64,000 bases of DNA from Bin18 sp965242795 (GCA_965242795.1 OZ251505.1:2170001-2234000), one strand, 5' to 3'; positions 1 through 8,639 are shown, numbered from the stretch's first letter. Program-made: numbers and translations. The notes: generated by a model not told the origin, from the letters alone.

Positions 1-887
1 ACTTGGCCGGTGCGCGCCTGGACCTCCACACCCAGCGTCGGCCAGAACTCCGCCCGACGGACCGCCAACTCCGCCTCCGCCGCGGTCAGCCGCGCCCGGG
101 CCTGCGCGAGGATCGGCGATTGCCGCACGGCCTGTGCCAGCGTGGCGTCCAGACTCGACGGCAGCGCGGCCAGCAGGACGTCCAGCGATTCGCCCGCTAC
201 ATCGGCATAATCGGTGCCGGTCAAGCGCGCCAACCGTGTCTGCGCCGTCCGATACCGCGCCCCGGCCTCCAATCGGGCCGCCGTGGCCCGGTGCCGCCGC
301 CGCGCCAATTCGTGCACTTCCGTCCGATCGCCGGCGTTGAGCGCCAGCCGTTCGCGCGCGCTGGCTTCCAAGGCCGCGGTCAATTCCTCGAACGTTTCTT
401 GGAGCGCGAACATTCGGCCCTGCCACACCGTCTCCGCAAAATGCTGCGTGACCTCCGCCAACACCGTCTGCCGCACTTCTTGCGCCGCCGCTTCCGCCTC
501 GGCCAAGTCGGCGTCCGCCCGGGCCGTGCGTCCGGTGAGCCGTCCGAAGGTGTACAACGGTTGACTCAGATACAACGTGCCGCGCAGCGAGCGCCCCTCG
601 TACACCACCGCCCGGCGCGCCTCGTTGCGGTTGTACACGTGGCCCACTTGCCCCGTCGCACTCACACTCGGCCACCGTTCGCTGGCGACCTCCCCTACCC
701 GGCCCCGCGCTTGCGCAATCCGGCTGGCCGCCGCCTGCAACCGGGCGTCCCGTTCCAGCGTGTCTTGCCATGCCTGCGGCAGAGGGTAGCCCGCGGTCCT
801 CGCCTCAGAGACTGCCCCTGCCACCACGCTCCAGAGACTGACCGCGAACAGGCAGACCAGCCCGATTCCTATGCGTCGGTAGTGCAT
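1..887 (-). CDS. TolC-family outer membrane channel, type I secretion (3' end beyond window)
   Basis: Outer-membrane exit duct that should pair with the HlyD adaptor and ABC pump encoded just upstream to export the RTX proteins. Read on the minus strand from an ATG at 887, the 295 visible codons start with a signal peptide (MHYRRIGIG, then a hydrophobic core, likely cut near residue 25 after VVAGA). Ala/Arg/Glu-rich helices typical of the outer membrane efflux family follow, with YLSQPLYTFGRLTGR at residues 106-120, a typical first beta-hairpin region. The family is usually 430-480 residues, so about a third lies past base 1; the frame is open to the edge. The 218 bp separating it from the adaptor gene carry a dispersed repeat, so it may be transcribed separately. 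The family call is firm; the RTX partnership is inferred from context. Confidence 0.88.
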   Translation of the reverse strand, partial: MHYRRIGIGLVCLFAVSLWSVVAGAVSEARTAGYPLPQAWQDTLERDARLQAAASRIAQARGRVGEVASERWPSVSATGQVGHVYNRNEARRAVVYEGRSLRGTLYLSQPLYTFGRLTGRTARADADLAEAEAAAQEVRQTVLAEVTQHFAETVWQGRMFALQETFEELTAALEASARERLALNAGDRTEVHELARRRHRATAARLEAGARYRTAQTRLARLTGTDYADVAGESLDVLLAALPSSLDATLAQAVRQSPILAQARARLTAAEAELAVRRAEFWPTLGVEVQARTGQ

Positions 888-889
888 CG

Positions 890-1073
890 GTTTGAGATTC
901 CCTTGGTCGGAACGCCTTTCCTTCGTTGTTCCCCCGTTCGAGCCGGGGATAGGCTCTGCACAAGCAGGAATCCAGGCGGAGACCCTCTTATGGCAAACAC
1001 TCATCAATGCTCCTTCCCCCTCTTCCTCCGGGGGGAGAGGGGACCGAAACCCCACACGGAGACAATTGCAAAC
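890..1073. repeat. Dispersed intergenic repeat, family 2, copy 1
   Basis: A stretch of about 184 bp between the TolC and HlyD genes begins GTTTGAGATT and ends with CAAAC preceded by GGAGAC, giving short, imperfect inverted ends. It shares several blocks in the same order with 20814-21016: TTTGAGATT-CCTTGG near one end, GGAATCCAG-CGGAGAC in the middle, a CT-rich/AG-rich inverted block, and GAAACCCCAC-CGGAGAC near the other end. No ORF is evident. Parts of it also resemble the 2456-2540 stretch. Confidence 0.5.
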
Positions 1074-1105
1074 TGACGCACTCCTCCTGCGCTGCATGAC
1101 GGTCC

Positions 1106-2431
1106 TTACTCTTCCACCCACGCCTTCTCCACGATGTCCACCAACGGCGCCGTCAGATACGCCCACGCCGTCCGTTGCTCTCCCTCCACCAACACGTCCA
1201 CCGGCATCCCCGGTTCCAATTGGACGTCCCCCAGCTTCGCGATCTCTTCGTCAGCGACCGTAATCCGCGCGGCGTAGTATGCCTCCTGCGTCACTTCGTC
1301 CTGGAAGGCATCGGGCGACACCCGCGTGACCCGCCCCTGTACTGTCGGCGTCGTGCGCGCGCTGAACGCCGAGAAGCGCAGCCGCGCCGTCTGCCCCGCA
1401 TGGACCCGGTCGATGTCCGTCGGCCGAATCCGTCCTTCCACGATCAGCGGCGTGTCGCTCGGCACCAAATGCAGGATCGGGTCCCCCGGCAGAATCACCC
1501 CGTCCACGGTGTGCGCCGTCAAGCCGATCACCTTGCCCGCCTGCGGCGCGACGATGCGCGTCCGTGTCAGCACGTCCTGCACCGCCACCAAGCGTTCGCG
1601 CGTCGCGTACCATTCCTGGCGGGCGGCGCTCAGTCGCTCGGCGATTTCCGTATGCCGCGTGTGCTCCAATTGCAGAATCTCCTGCCGCGCCTCGCCGATG
1701 GCGACCCGTGCCGCAGCAATCTCTGCGGTCAAACTCCCGATGTGGCCCGCGGTCTGTTCGGACTCTCGCTGCCGGGCAATCAGCGTGCCTTCGTCCACCA
1801 ACTGCCGCGCGTGCAGGGCGCGGAGCGTGTCCACGTCCCGCTCAATGAGGAGGTGTTCCCGTTGGTGGGCCGTCCGGCTGGCTTCCAACCCTCGGATGCG
1901 TTCCTCGTACTGCTCGATGCGGTGGCGCAACAGTTCGATCCCGCCCCGGTATTGGCGGCGGCGCATGGCGAACAGGTCGCGCTGCGCTGCCAGCAGCGCG
2001 GCGACCTCCGGTTCGACCTGTCGAGCGGTCAACTCCGCGGCAAACGCGACCTCGTCCTGTTCCTGTCGCTCCGCTTCCAACCGGGCGAGTTCGGCGCGCA
2101 AGCCCACGGCGCGGGTGTCCAACCGCTCCCGCTCCGCCCGTGCCTGCGTGTCGCGCAACTCCAACAGGAGGTCGCCGGCCGCAACCTCGCTGCCTTCGCG
2201 GACGTGCACCGTCTCGACGATACCGCCTTCCAGATGTTGAATGGTCTGGTGCTCGGTCTCTCCTGCGACCGTCCCGACCGCGACCACGCCCTCGGTCAAC
2301 GGCACCAGTGCCGCCCACGCCCCGAAGCCGCCCAGCGCCACGGCCAGCACCGCCGCCCCGATCCGCACGTCCCGCAAGGGTCGCCGCTGCAGGTCGGGCG
2401 CCGACAGGATGGATTCTGATGATCCGCTCAT
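1106..2431 (-). CDS. HlyD/PrtE-family periplasmic adaptor of type I secretion
   Basis: Membrane fusion protein that links the inner-membrane ABC exporter to the TolC channel across the periplasm. The 441 residues run: short cytoplasmic N-terminus, one membrane helix (about 23-44), the first half of a lipoyl-like domain (about 50-92, with HLEGGIVETVHVREGSEV), a long alpha-helical hairpin rich in Glu/Arg/Ala (about 95-280), the second lipoyl half (IVAPQAGKVIGL), and a beta-barrel domain. The end GMPVDVLVEGEQRT...YLTAPLVDIVEKAWVEE matches the usual C-terminal signature of type I adaptors, and the length is normal. The ATG at 2431 has no clear ribosome binding site. It lies between the TolC-like gene and the ABC gene, separated from the latter by 377 bp of repeats. 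Substrates are presumably the three RTX proteins upstream. Confidence 0.92.
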   Translation of the reverse strand: MSGSSESILSAPDLQRRPLRDVRIGAAVLAVALGGFGAWAALVPLTEGVVAVGTVAGETEHQTIQHLEGGIVETVHVREGSEVAAGDLLLELRDTQARAERERLDTRAVGLRAELARLEAERQEQDEVAFAAELTARQVEPEVAALLAAQRDLFAMRRRQYRGGIELLRHRIEQYEERIRGLEASRTAHQREHLLIERDVDTLRALHARQLVDEGTLIARQRESEQTAGHIGSLTAEIAAARVAIGEARQEILQLEHTRHTEIAERLSAARQEWYATRERLVAVQDVLTRTRIVAPQAGKVIGLTAHTVDGVILPGDPILHLVPSDTPLIVEGRIRPTDIDRVHAGQTARLRFSAFSARTTPTVQGRVTRVSPDAFQDEVTQEAYYAARITVADEEIAKLGDVQLEPGMPVDVLVEGEQRTAWAYLTAPLVDIVEKAWVEE

Positions 2432-2455
2432 CGAGAGGATTTCAGGTTGACCGGA

Positions 2456-2705
2456 TCAGAGCCGGGGCAGGCTCCCGCCCGGGATAAAGAGGAGAGAAAA
2501 ACCCCGCGGGGACGATGGCAAAGGGAATTGCATCCTTGACGCTCCCAGCGACAGGTTTTCTTCGTTATACCCCCGTTCGAGCCGGGGGCAGGCTCGGCGC
2601 AAGCCGGTGTCCATCCCCTGGATTCCCGCTTTCGCGGGAATGACGATGGGAGGCGCGGGGATGACGACCGGGTGGGATCGGTTTGCATGGAATTCCCTAG
2701 AAAGG
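2456..2705. repeat. Repeat-filled spacer with partial dispersed elements
   Basis: The 377-bp gap between the HlyD and ABC genes has no convincing gene. It holds CCCGTTCGAGCCGGGGGCAG-like blocks also seen near 945-965, a hairpin repeat at 2623-2640, and at about 2680-2697 an isolated TTGCATGGAATTCCCTAG end that resembles the terminal repeat of the MITE-like family described at 60719-60881. The block GGAATGCATCCTTGACGCTC occurs twice (near 2525 and 2730). This looks like a landing zone for small elements rather than regulatory DNA. Confidence 0.5.
2623..2640. repeat. Short hairpin repeat (TTCCCGC-TTTC-GCGGGAA)
   Basis: A perfect 7-bp inverted repeat with a TTTC loop, embedded in GGATTCCCGCTTTCGCGGGAATGACG-type sequence (split here as the stem plus flanks). 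Variants with the stem TTCCGGC occur at 20873-20890 and 55379-55396. This type of short extragenic hairpin is common in environmental bacterial genomes; all three copies here are intergenic. Confidence 0.7.
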
Positions 2706-2779
2706 CCAAGTGGAGACGATGGCAGAGGGGAATGCATCCTTGACGCTCATGGGACGCCTTCTTACTGCTCGTCAGGTGG

Positions 2780-2803
2780 AGGGGCGTAAGATTTTACGCC
2801 CCT
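2780..2803. repeat. Inverted repeat just after the ABC exporter stop codon
   Basis: AGGGGCGTAA, a GATT loop, then TTACGCCCCT: a perfect 10-bp stem starting 6 bp beyond the stop codon of the ABC gene (stop at 2809-2811). It could act as an mRNA 3' stabiliser or a weak terminator for the minus-strand operon, but no T-tract follows. The outer bases (AGGGGCG) match those of the 30-bp palindrome at 10901-10930, so it may belong to the same dispersed repeat class. Confidence 0.65.
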
Positions 2804-2808
2804 ACTAC

Positions 2809-4533
2809 TCATCCGGTTCGCCGGCGGATCGAGGGGTGGGCTGGGCGCACCAGCCGTTCCAAGACCGACTCCCGCGGACCGCCGTCCACTACCCGCCCCT
2901 CTTGCAACACTACTACCTGCTCGACGCCCCGCAACAGCCGCGGGGTGTGCGTCACCACCACCACGGTCGCCTTGCGTTGCGCCAATACTTGGAGCGTCTT
3001 GAGCAGGGCCGCTTCCCCTTCCGCATCCAGGTTGGCGTCCGGTTCGTCCAACACCACGAAGACCGGATCGCCGTACACCGCCCGCGCCAATCCGACACGC
3101 TGCCGCTGTCCCGCCGACAGGTTCGCCCCGCCCTCGGCTATCGCCGTGTCGTAATGTTCCGGCAGCCGCATCAACACGTCGTGGCAATGCGCCAACCGCG
3201 CCGCCGCCAACACCGCCGCGTCGTCTGGGGCGTTCAGTCGGGCCACGTTCTCCGCCAAGCTCCCCTCAAACAATTCCACTTCCTGCGGCAGGTAGCCGAC
3301 GTGCTGAAGCCGCCGCTCGGCCGGCCATTCGCCGATGGCCGCGCCGTCCAAGCGGACTTGCCCGGCCTGCGCCTCCCACACCCCCACCAACACCCGCGCC
3401 AGCGTGCTCTTGCCGCTCCCGCTCGGCCCCACCACCGCCGTCACCGTTCCCGACCGTAACGTCAAGCTGACGTCGTGCAGTACCGGCCGGCTGGCCCCCG
3501 GCGGCACCGCGATCACGCCCTCGACCTGTACCAAGCCTGTCGGCCGGGGCAGCGTCGTCCCCTGTTCCTCATGTGATGGCGTGCGTTGGATCAACGTGTT
3601 CAGCCGGGCCCACGCCGTGCGCGCCGTCACACAGCCCCGCCACGCCGCGATTCCCTGCTCGATCGGCGCCAACGCCCGACCCAGGATGATCGACGCCGCG
3701 ATCATCATCCCCGGCGTGATCTCCTGCGCCAGCACCAGCCAGGCGCCCAACCCCAACGTCCCCACCTGGACCGTCTGGCGCACCGTCTTCGTCGTCGCCA
3801 ACAATGCGCTCAGCCGCGCCCCGCCCTCGGCGTAGGCGGTCACGCTCCGATCGTGCCGGCGGTGCCAACGCCGGCGGAAGGCGCCGTACATCCCCATCGC
3901 CGCCAATACGTCCGCATGCCGCAACCCGTTCTCCGCGAACCGCTGCGCGTCCGCCGCCTGCTCCCCCGCCATGCGGTACGGCCCCCGCGACCGCGTTTCC
4001 GTCAGCATCCCCAACCCCAGCAACGTCACGGTGCTACAGAGGGCCAAGACCCCCAACCAAGGATGGATCAGAAAAATCACCGTCAGAAACACGGGCGCCC
4101 ACGGCGCGTCGAAGAAGGCCAAGGTCGAGGGCGTGTTCAGGAATTGGCGGACCGTGGTCAGGTCGCGCACCGGCTGCCCGCCGCTCTGCCGCGCCCGCCG
4201 CAGGCTGGCGTGGTACGTCCCCGCCAACACCGCATCCACCGCGCCGTCATGCAGGGTCAGCGCCACGCGCGTCATCAGCCGCTGGCGCACCCAATCCAGC
4301 AGCCCGAAACAACTCAACAGGAAGACTGCTACGCCCGTCAGGGCGAGCAGGGTGGCGTGGCTCGCACTCGGCAGCACCCGGTCGTAGATCTGCAACATGT
4401 ACACCGGCGCCACGAGCAACAGCACGTTCGCCGCCGCACTGAACCCGGCCACGCCCAGCAGCCCGCCCCGACAGCGGCGCAGGGCTGCGTGCAAGGGCGC
4501 CGGCGGCGAGTCGAGGCGCGTAGGGGACGTCAT
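2809..4533 (-). CDS. Type I secretion ABC permease/ATPase (PrtD-like)
   Basis: Inner-membrane ABC exporter that drives secretion of C-terminal-signal RTX proteins. From an ATG at 4533 the protein has 574 residues: a membrane domain with about six helices (the first spans AGFSAAANVLLLVAPVYMLQ) and an ATPase domain with Walker A GPSGSGKST (Lys about 375), signature LSAGQRQRVGLARA, Walker B VFVVLDEP and H-loop VVVVTHTPR. The signature has LSAGQ rather than LSGGQ. A TTG 33 bp further upstream extends the frame, but the ATG with GAGAGG upstream is preferred. There is no peptidase C39 domain, which fits the absence of double-glycine leaders in the RTX proteins. Its first 50 or so codons are repeated as remnants at 6583-6756 and 8454-8639, evidence of duplication. 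It is 70 bp downstream of the nearest RTX gene. Confidence 0.94.
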   Translation of the reverse strand: MTSPTRLDSPPAPLHAALRRCRGGLLGVAGFSAAANVLLLVAPVYMLQIYDRVLPSASHATLLALTGVAVFLLSCFGLLDWVRQRLMTRVALTLHDGAVDAVLAGTYHASLRRARQSGGQPVRDLTTVRQFLNTPSTLAFFDAPWAPVFLTVIFLIHPWLGVLALCSTVTLLGLGMLTETRSRGPYRMAGEQAADAQRFAENGLRHADVLAAMGMYGAFRRRWHRRHDRSVTAYAEGGARLSALLATTKTVRQTVQVGTLGLGAWLVLAQEITPGMMIAASIILGRALAPIEQGIAAWRGCVTARTAWARLNTLIQRTPSHEEQGTTLPRPTGLVQVEGVIAVPPGASRPVLHDVSLTLRSGTVTAVVGPSGSGKSTLARVLVGVWEAQAGQVRLDGAAIGEWPAERRLQHVGYLPQEVELFEGSLAENVARLNAPDDAAVLAAARLAHCHDVLMRLPEHYDTAIAEGGANLSAGQRQRVGLARAVYGDPVFVVLDEPDANLDAEGEAALLKTLQVLAQRKATVVVVTHTPRLLRGVEQVVVLQEGRVVDGGPRESVLERLVRPAHPSIRRRTG

Positions 4534-4603
4534 TGGATGGCGCGGGCCTCTCAGCTTGACGGACAATGGAACCGGACGGGGCGGCGCCCCGCCCGGAGAC
4601 AGC

Positions 4604-5983
4604 TTACGCTACCGCTGGTTCCGCTACCACCCCCACAAAGTCCGCCACGGTCAGATCGAGGTGCCCATACAACTCCACCTGGAAATCCGCATCCCCATCC
4701 CCGTTTAGATCCGCGGCTACCTTGGTCCACTTTCCATGTTGTCCTTCCGGGGGGTTATCCTGCACAGGTTGATGCCAGTACCGCACTTCGCCGATTTTGG
4801 ACGACGCGCCCCCGGCCGAGAAGGCGTCGGTCCCCTTGAATACTATCTTAGTCAGACCTTTCGCGGTCTTCAGACCACTCAGATCCAATTTGTCTCCATC
4901 CTCGTCCTCCTGCTTCACGCCATCCGAGCCCAGCCCCGAAAAGTCCCACACCCTATCCGTCTCGTCCGCGAGGGTCCGCGTCTCCTCCTCATCGCTCGTG
5001 TCGACGACGCTCTCCCTAGTGAAGACGAACTTGTCCGCCCCTTCATTCCCTGACAGATCGTCTAATCCCTTTCCGCCGTTCAGAGTGTCGGTTCCCTTCC
5101 CCCCTCCCAGACTGTCGTTTCCGGCCATGCCGTGCAGCGTGTCATCGCCGTCCCTGCCTGACAGCCAGTTCCTCTTCCCGTTTCCCGTAAATACATCGTT
5201 ATGCCCACTCCCAATAAGATTTTCTATACTCGAAAACATGTCGCCCCCCGCCTGGCCCCCTTCAGCCTTACTTAACGGGTTGCTCAAGTCCACCTTCGCC
5301 CCGTCCCCCCCATTACTCCCGAACGCCACCGTATCATTCCCCTCTCTTCCGTAGAAGTGGTCCTTTCCCTCCATTCCTCGGAAGAAGTTATCCTCATCAT
5401 CCCCCCAAAGCTCATCGTCACCGCGGCTCCCGACGATCCCTGTAAAGCCAAATATCTTGTCTCCGTCCGCATCCCCTCCTCTGCCCCACCCGTTTAGCAG
5501 ATCCACCGTCACCCCCGTTTGTGCCCTTCCAGCTTCGCCGTTGTACATGACCCTTCCCCCTGAACCGATCAGGATGTCTGCCCCCGCACCACCCCAGACT
5601 TGAGCACCGCCTGTCGCTATCAACGTGTCTTCGCCGGCCCCACCAAACATCTTCCCCGTGCCCACCAGCACATCATCGCCGTCCCCTCCCTTCAATTCGT
5701 TCCAGCCGGTCTCATCGTGCAGCACGTCGTTGTCGGGCCCGCCGTACAATTTGTCGTTGCCGGCCCCGCCGTACAGCAAGTCTTTGCCGGTCCCGCCGTA
5801 CAATTCGTCGTTGCCGGCCCCGCCGTACAGCACATCGCGGTCGGCCCCGCCGTAGAGCCTATCCTCCCCGCCAAACCCAAAAATAATGTCGTTTCCGCTC
5901 AGGCCATAAAGATCTTCGCTCCCTTCAGTCCCATTCATCCAGTCCGGCTTACCAGCTTCCCCAGATGTACTTGGTCTCGCCAT
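4604..5983 (-). CDS. RTX calcium-binding repeat protein 1 (T1SS substrate)
   Basis: Secreted 459-residue protein built largely of GGxGxDxLx nonapeptides that bind calcium and fold outside the cell. Repeats are dense at about residues 18-110 (for example LYGGAGNDELYGG) and looser to about 310. The C-terminal 150 residues (ADKFVFTRESVVDT..., WDFSGL, LDLSGL, DLNGDGDADFQVEL) match the serralysin-type C-terminal secretion module. No protease, lipase or adhesin domain is present and there is no HExxH. The ATG at 5983 follows a strong AAGGAG ribosome binding site. It is the RTX copy nearest the intact exporter, is the most divergent of the three, and has a gap-rich acidic middle section. The role could be a surface-layer or matrix protein; that is inference. 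Confidence 0.88.
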   Translation of the reverse strand: MARPSTSGEAGKPDWMNGTEGSEDLYGLSGNDIIFGFGGEDRLYGGADRDVLYGGAGNDELYGGTGKDLLYGGAGNDKLYGGPDNDVLHDETGWNELKGGDGDDVLVGTGKMFGGAGEDTLIATGGAQVWGGAGADILIGSGGRVMYNGEAGRAQTGVTVDLLNGWGRGGDADGDKIFGFTGIVGSRGDDELWGDDEDNFFRGMEGKDHFYGREGNDTVAFGSNGGDGAKVDLSNPLSKAEGGQAGGDMFSSIENLIGSGHNDVFTGNGKRNWLSGRDGDDTLHGMAGNDSLGGGKGTDTLNGGKGLDDLSGNEGADKFVFTRESVVDTSDEEETRTLADETDRVWDFSGLGSDGVKQEDEDGDKLDLSGLKTAKGLTKIVFKGTDAFSAGGASSKIGEVRYWHQPVQDNPPEGQHGKWTKVAADLNGDGDADFQVELYGHLDLTVADFVGVVAEPAVA

Positions 5984-6586
5984 CGTTCGCTCCTTCGTTC
6001 TGTGCCGGCCCGTAGGCCGGGTGATAGAGGGGGTTCCCTCTCCTGTACGGTTCAGCCTCTCCGCCGCCGACCAGGTAACAGCCTTTGCCGACGGTCCCTG
6101 CTTTCCCTCATTACATAGCTAGTTTCGCACCGTCCTCCTTTCCGTTGGCGTTGCCGGTTCGTTCGCTTCCTTAAGCGGCGCGCGCAGGTCTATTTGCCGG
6201 CGGGCTCGATGCCGGCAGACTTCTGCCGTTGTTGATGCTTCCGTTCCCCTCGCTCCCCCCGAACCGACAGGAGGTTCCAGGGGCCGGGGAATCCGAACGT
6301 TGATTAGGAAGCCACCGCGGGGCAAGACGCAGATGTGCCCCACGGAGCCATGCCTGGGCGGGGTTGAGAATCCGCTCCAGGCTTCCGAGGCGGATATTGC
6401 CGCGGCAGCGTGCGCTATGGAACCGGAATGCGCGGGAGATTCCGCGGGGGGGGGACGGGGACTGTGTCGGCGACCGACTTTCCGGTGTCGCTCCGTGTCG
6501 CGTTGCACATCATGGCCAGTTCCCGCTGACTTCCCGCTCGCTGCGTTGGAAGGCCGCCTTTTGTCACACTGCGAACTAAAAGTCAA
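5984..6586 (-). promoter_or_regulatory. Leader and candidate promoter of RTX gene 1
   Basis: About 600 bp upstream of RTX gene 1 contains no gene. Reading the minus strand: a -35-like TTGACT (6581-6586), a 17-bp spacer, a poor -10 (CAAAAG, 6558-6563), then a roughly 570-nt leader ending in a GC hairpin (CCGGCCTACGGGCCGG, about 6006-6021) just ahead of GAAGGAGCGAACGATG. The leader is collinear with the one upstream of RTX gene 3 (10201-10795) over its whole length and with parts of the RTX gene 2 leader. The degenerate -10 suggests this copy may be weak or read through from upstream. Confidence 0.5.
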
Positions 6587-6756
6587 GCGCGAGACACGGC
6601 TCTTACTCGCGGCAACCCCCGGTCGTAGATCTGCAACAGGTACACCGGCACCACCACCAACAGCACGTTCGCTGCCGTGCTGAATCCTGCCACGCCCCGA
6701 CACCGCTGCAATACTGCTTGGAGGGACGCCGCCGGAACATTGTCTGCCCGGGACAT
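6583..6756 (-). pseudogene. 5' remnant of a type I ABC exporter gene (copy between RTX 1 and RTX 2)
   Basis: A 57-codon reading frame starting at the ATG at 6756 encodes MSRADNVPAASLQAVLQRC followed by GVAGFSTAANVLLVVVPVYL and LQIYDRGLP, which matches the first 45-50 residues of the intact exporter (2809-4533), including its first membrane helix. Similarity stops right after the DRVLP motif, where the sequence switches into the conserved RTX leader (SRA then TGA; the TGA overlaps the TTGACT -35 box). It is a duplication junction, not a functional exporter. Whether the short frame is translated is unknown. Confidence 0.8.
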
Positions 6757-6847
6757 GGACACTCTTCTGAGACTGCCGGTTCTTCAGAGGTAATCGAAAG
6801 CGAAGCGGGCGGAGCCATGTTGGGCACGGCCCCACCCGCTTGGCGGT

Positions 6848-8233
6848 TTACGCCAACAGCAGGTCCGCGTCAGTCAGGGTGTAGTATTCCTCCCCCATCA
6901 ACGTCACTTGGAATTCCGCGTCGTAGTTCCCGTTCGCGTCCGCCACCCCGTCCAAGTCCACCTGCACGCGCGTATAGCGGTCGTTGTTCGTGTGCGTGTC
7001 CCCCGTGTTCCCCACCACATGAGTGTACCGCACTTGGCCCTTCACGCCCGTGAACGCCGCCCCTTGCGTCGTGAGCAGGCTCAACGTCGTCCCTGCCGTG
7101 GTTCCCCCGGTGAACAGGCTATGCTCCGTCAACCCTCGCAGATCCAACCGGTCCCCCTGACTCTGCGTAAAATCCCACACGCTATCCGTCTCTACCGGGA
7201 GCGTCCGTGTCTCCGTCGCGCTCCCTGTGTCGACGACACTCTCTTGCCCGAAGACGAACGTGTCCGCCCCGGCACCTCCGGTCAGCGCGTCGGCGCCCGC
7301 CCCGCCAACGAGGCGATCCTCCCCGGCGCCCCCGGTCAGCATATCGGCTCCGGCGCCGCCCTCCAGACCGTCGTCTCCAGCGTCGCCATTCAAGGCGTCG
7401 GCCCCCGCCTCGCCAGACAGGAAATCATGGCCTGCGCCGCCGAACAACGCATCGTTACCCGCGCCTCCATACAGAGTGTCATTATCGGCACCTCCGTCCA
7501 GATAGTCGATGCCGTCGCCCCCGTATAAGCGGTCATTGCCTACATCGCCGTACAGGCCGCCGACCCCGTTACGGTTGGTGACGTCGTCGCCGAGCCCGCC
7601 ATACAGGACGTCGTTGCCTGCGCCCCCAGCGAGAAGGTCCGCGCCGGCGCCCCCGTCCAAGTAGTCGTCGCCGCTCCCGCCAAACAGCCCCTTATTAGAC
7701 CCCAAGTCGTCCCCGTCTCCTCCCTCCAGATGGTCATTCCCCGTCCCGCCACTCAGGTAGTCGTCGCCGTCATTCCCTTGCAGGGTGTCGTTGCCATCCC
7801 CACCATATAAACGGTCATCCCCAGCGCCTCCCTTCAAGACATCGTCCTTGCCCCCACCGTACAGATGGTCGTTCCCGTCACCCCCTAGCAGGGAGTCGAG
7901 GCCGGTCTGACCGATCCCATCGAACCTGTCACCGTACATCACATCGTTGCCGGCTCCTCCATACAAGTAGTCGTTCCCATCCTGACCATGCAAGACGTCG
8001 TTGCCGTCGCCTCCTTCCAGGATGTCGCGACCGCCCCCGCCGTGCAGGGTGTCCGCTCCACCTTTCCCATACAGTTCGTCCTGGTCATCTCCACCGTCCA
8101 AGTGATTGTCACGCTCATCCCCGTTAAGGATGTCGTTGCCCTCTAATCCGTCTAATTGGTCAAATGCTGCCCCTATCGTTAGAGAATCATGCCCCGTCGT
8201 CCCTCTAAGATCCTTCCTTGAAATTGTCGTCAT
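6848..8233 (-). CDS. RTX calcium-binding repeat protein 2 (T1SS substrate)
   Basis: Secreted 461-residue protein made of about 30 GGxGxDxLx nonapeptides from residue ~30 to ~330, with one insert (GDDLGSNKGLFGG). A C-terminal secretion module follows, almost identical to that of RTX protein 3 (FVFGQESVVDT..., WDFTQSQGDRLDLRGL, ...GEEYYTLTDADLLLA). The ATG at 8233 is chosen over an upstream in-frame start at 8254 because it sits behind GTAAGGAGCGAACG, as in the other two copies. No enzymatic domain is recognisable. It is 91 bp upstream of an ABC-gene remnant and lies inside the tandem RTX array. Likely exported by the ABC/HlyD/TolC proteins encoded downstream. Confidence 0.87.
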   Translation of the reverse strand: MTTISRKDLRGTTGHDSLTIGAAFDQLDGLEGNDILNGDERDNHLDGGDDQDELYGKGGADTLHGGGGRDILEGGDGNDVLHGQDGNDYLYGGAGNDVMYGDRFDGIGQTGLDSLLGGDGNDHLYGGGKDDVLKGGAGDDRLYGGDGNDTLQGNDGDDYLSGGTGNDHLEGGDGDDLGSNKGLFGGSGDDYLDGGAGADLLAGGAGNDVLYGGLGDDVTNRNGVGGLYGDVGNDRLYGGDGIDYLDGGADNDTLYGGAGNDALFGGAGHDFLSGEAGADALNGDAGDDGLEGGAGADMLTGGAGEDRLVGGAGADALTGGAGADTFVFGQESVVDTGSATETRTLPVETDSVWDFTQSQGDRLDLRGLTEHSLFTGGTTAGTTLSLLTTQGAAFTGVKGQVRYTHVVGNTGDTHTNNDRYTRVQVDLDGVADANGNYDAEFQVTLMGEEYYTLTDADLLLA

Positions 8234-8471
8234 CGTTCGCTCCTTACCTCCCACGCCGGCCCGCAGGCCGGGTCAATAATGGTCGCGGCGACGTCGCGCT
8301 ATGGAACCGAGATGAGCGGGAGATTCCGCGAGGGGGAGGGCGGGGACTGTGTCGGCGGACGACCTTCTGGTGTGGATAGGGGTCGCGTTGCGTATCATGT
8401 CCGATTCTCGCTGACTTCCCGCTCGCTGCGTTGGAAGGCGTCTCTATCCAACACTACAAACTGAAAGTCAA
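8234..8471 (-). promoter_or_regulatory. Short leader and candidate promoter of RTX gene 2
   Basis: On the minus strand TTGACT (8466-8471), a 17-bp spacer and GATAGA (8443-8448) form a promoter-like pair, giving a leader of about 200 nt. The leader keeps the promoter-proximal block and the start-proximal hairpin (CCGGCCTGCGGGCCGG) plus GGAGCGAACGATG, but lacks roughly 370 bp present in the leaders of RTX genes 1 and 3; the junction lies near 8275. The -35 box overlaps the end of the ABC-gene remnant at 8454-8639. Confidence 0.55.
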
Positions 8472-8639
8472 GCGAGGGGTATAGCGCGTACTCGGCAGTA
8501 CCCGGTCGGAGATCTGCAACATGTACACTGGCGCCACCACCAACAGCACGTTCGCTGCCGCGCTGAACCCCGCCACGACCCGACACCGCTGCAATACTGC
8601 TCGGAGGGACGCCGCCGGAACATTGTCTGCCCGGGACAT
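8454..8639 (-). pseudogene. 5' remnant of a type I ABC exporter gene (copy between RTX 2 and RTX 3)
   Basis: From the ATG at 8639, a 61-codon frame encodes MSRADNVPAASLRAVLQRC, then VVAGFSAAANVLLVVAPVYM and LQISDRVLPS, matching the N-terminus of the intact exporter (AGFSAAANVLLLVAPVYMLQ and IYDRVLPS). It then runs into leader sequence as RLTFSL before a TAG. The same junction point is used in the 6583-6756 remnant, so both arose from the same kind of recombination event. The ATPase domain is entirely absent. Confidence 0.82.

Noticed and set aside
3..1076. 357-codon plus-strand frame at the window start
   Set aside because: Antisense shadow of the partial TolC-family gene on the minus strand.
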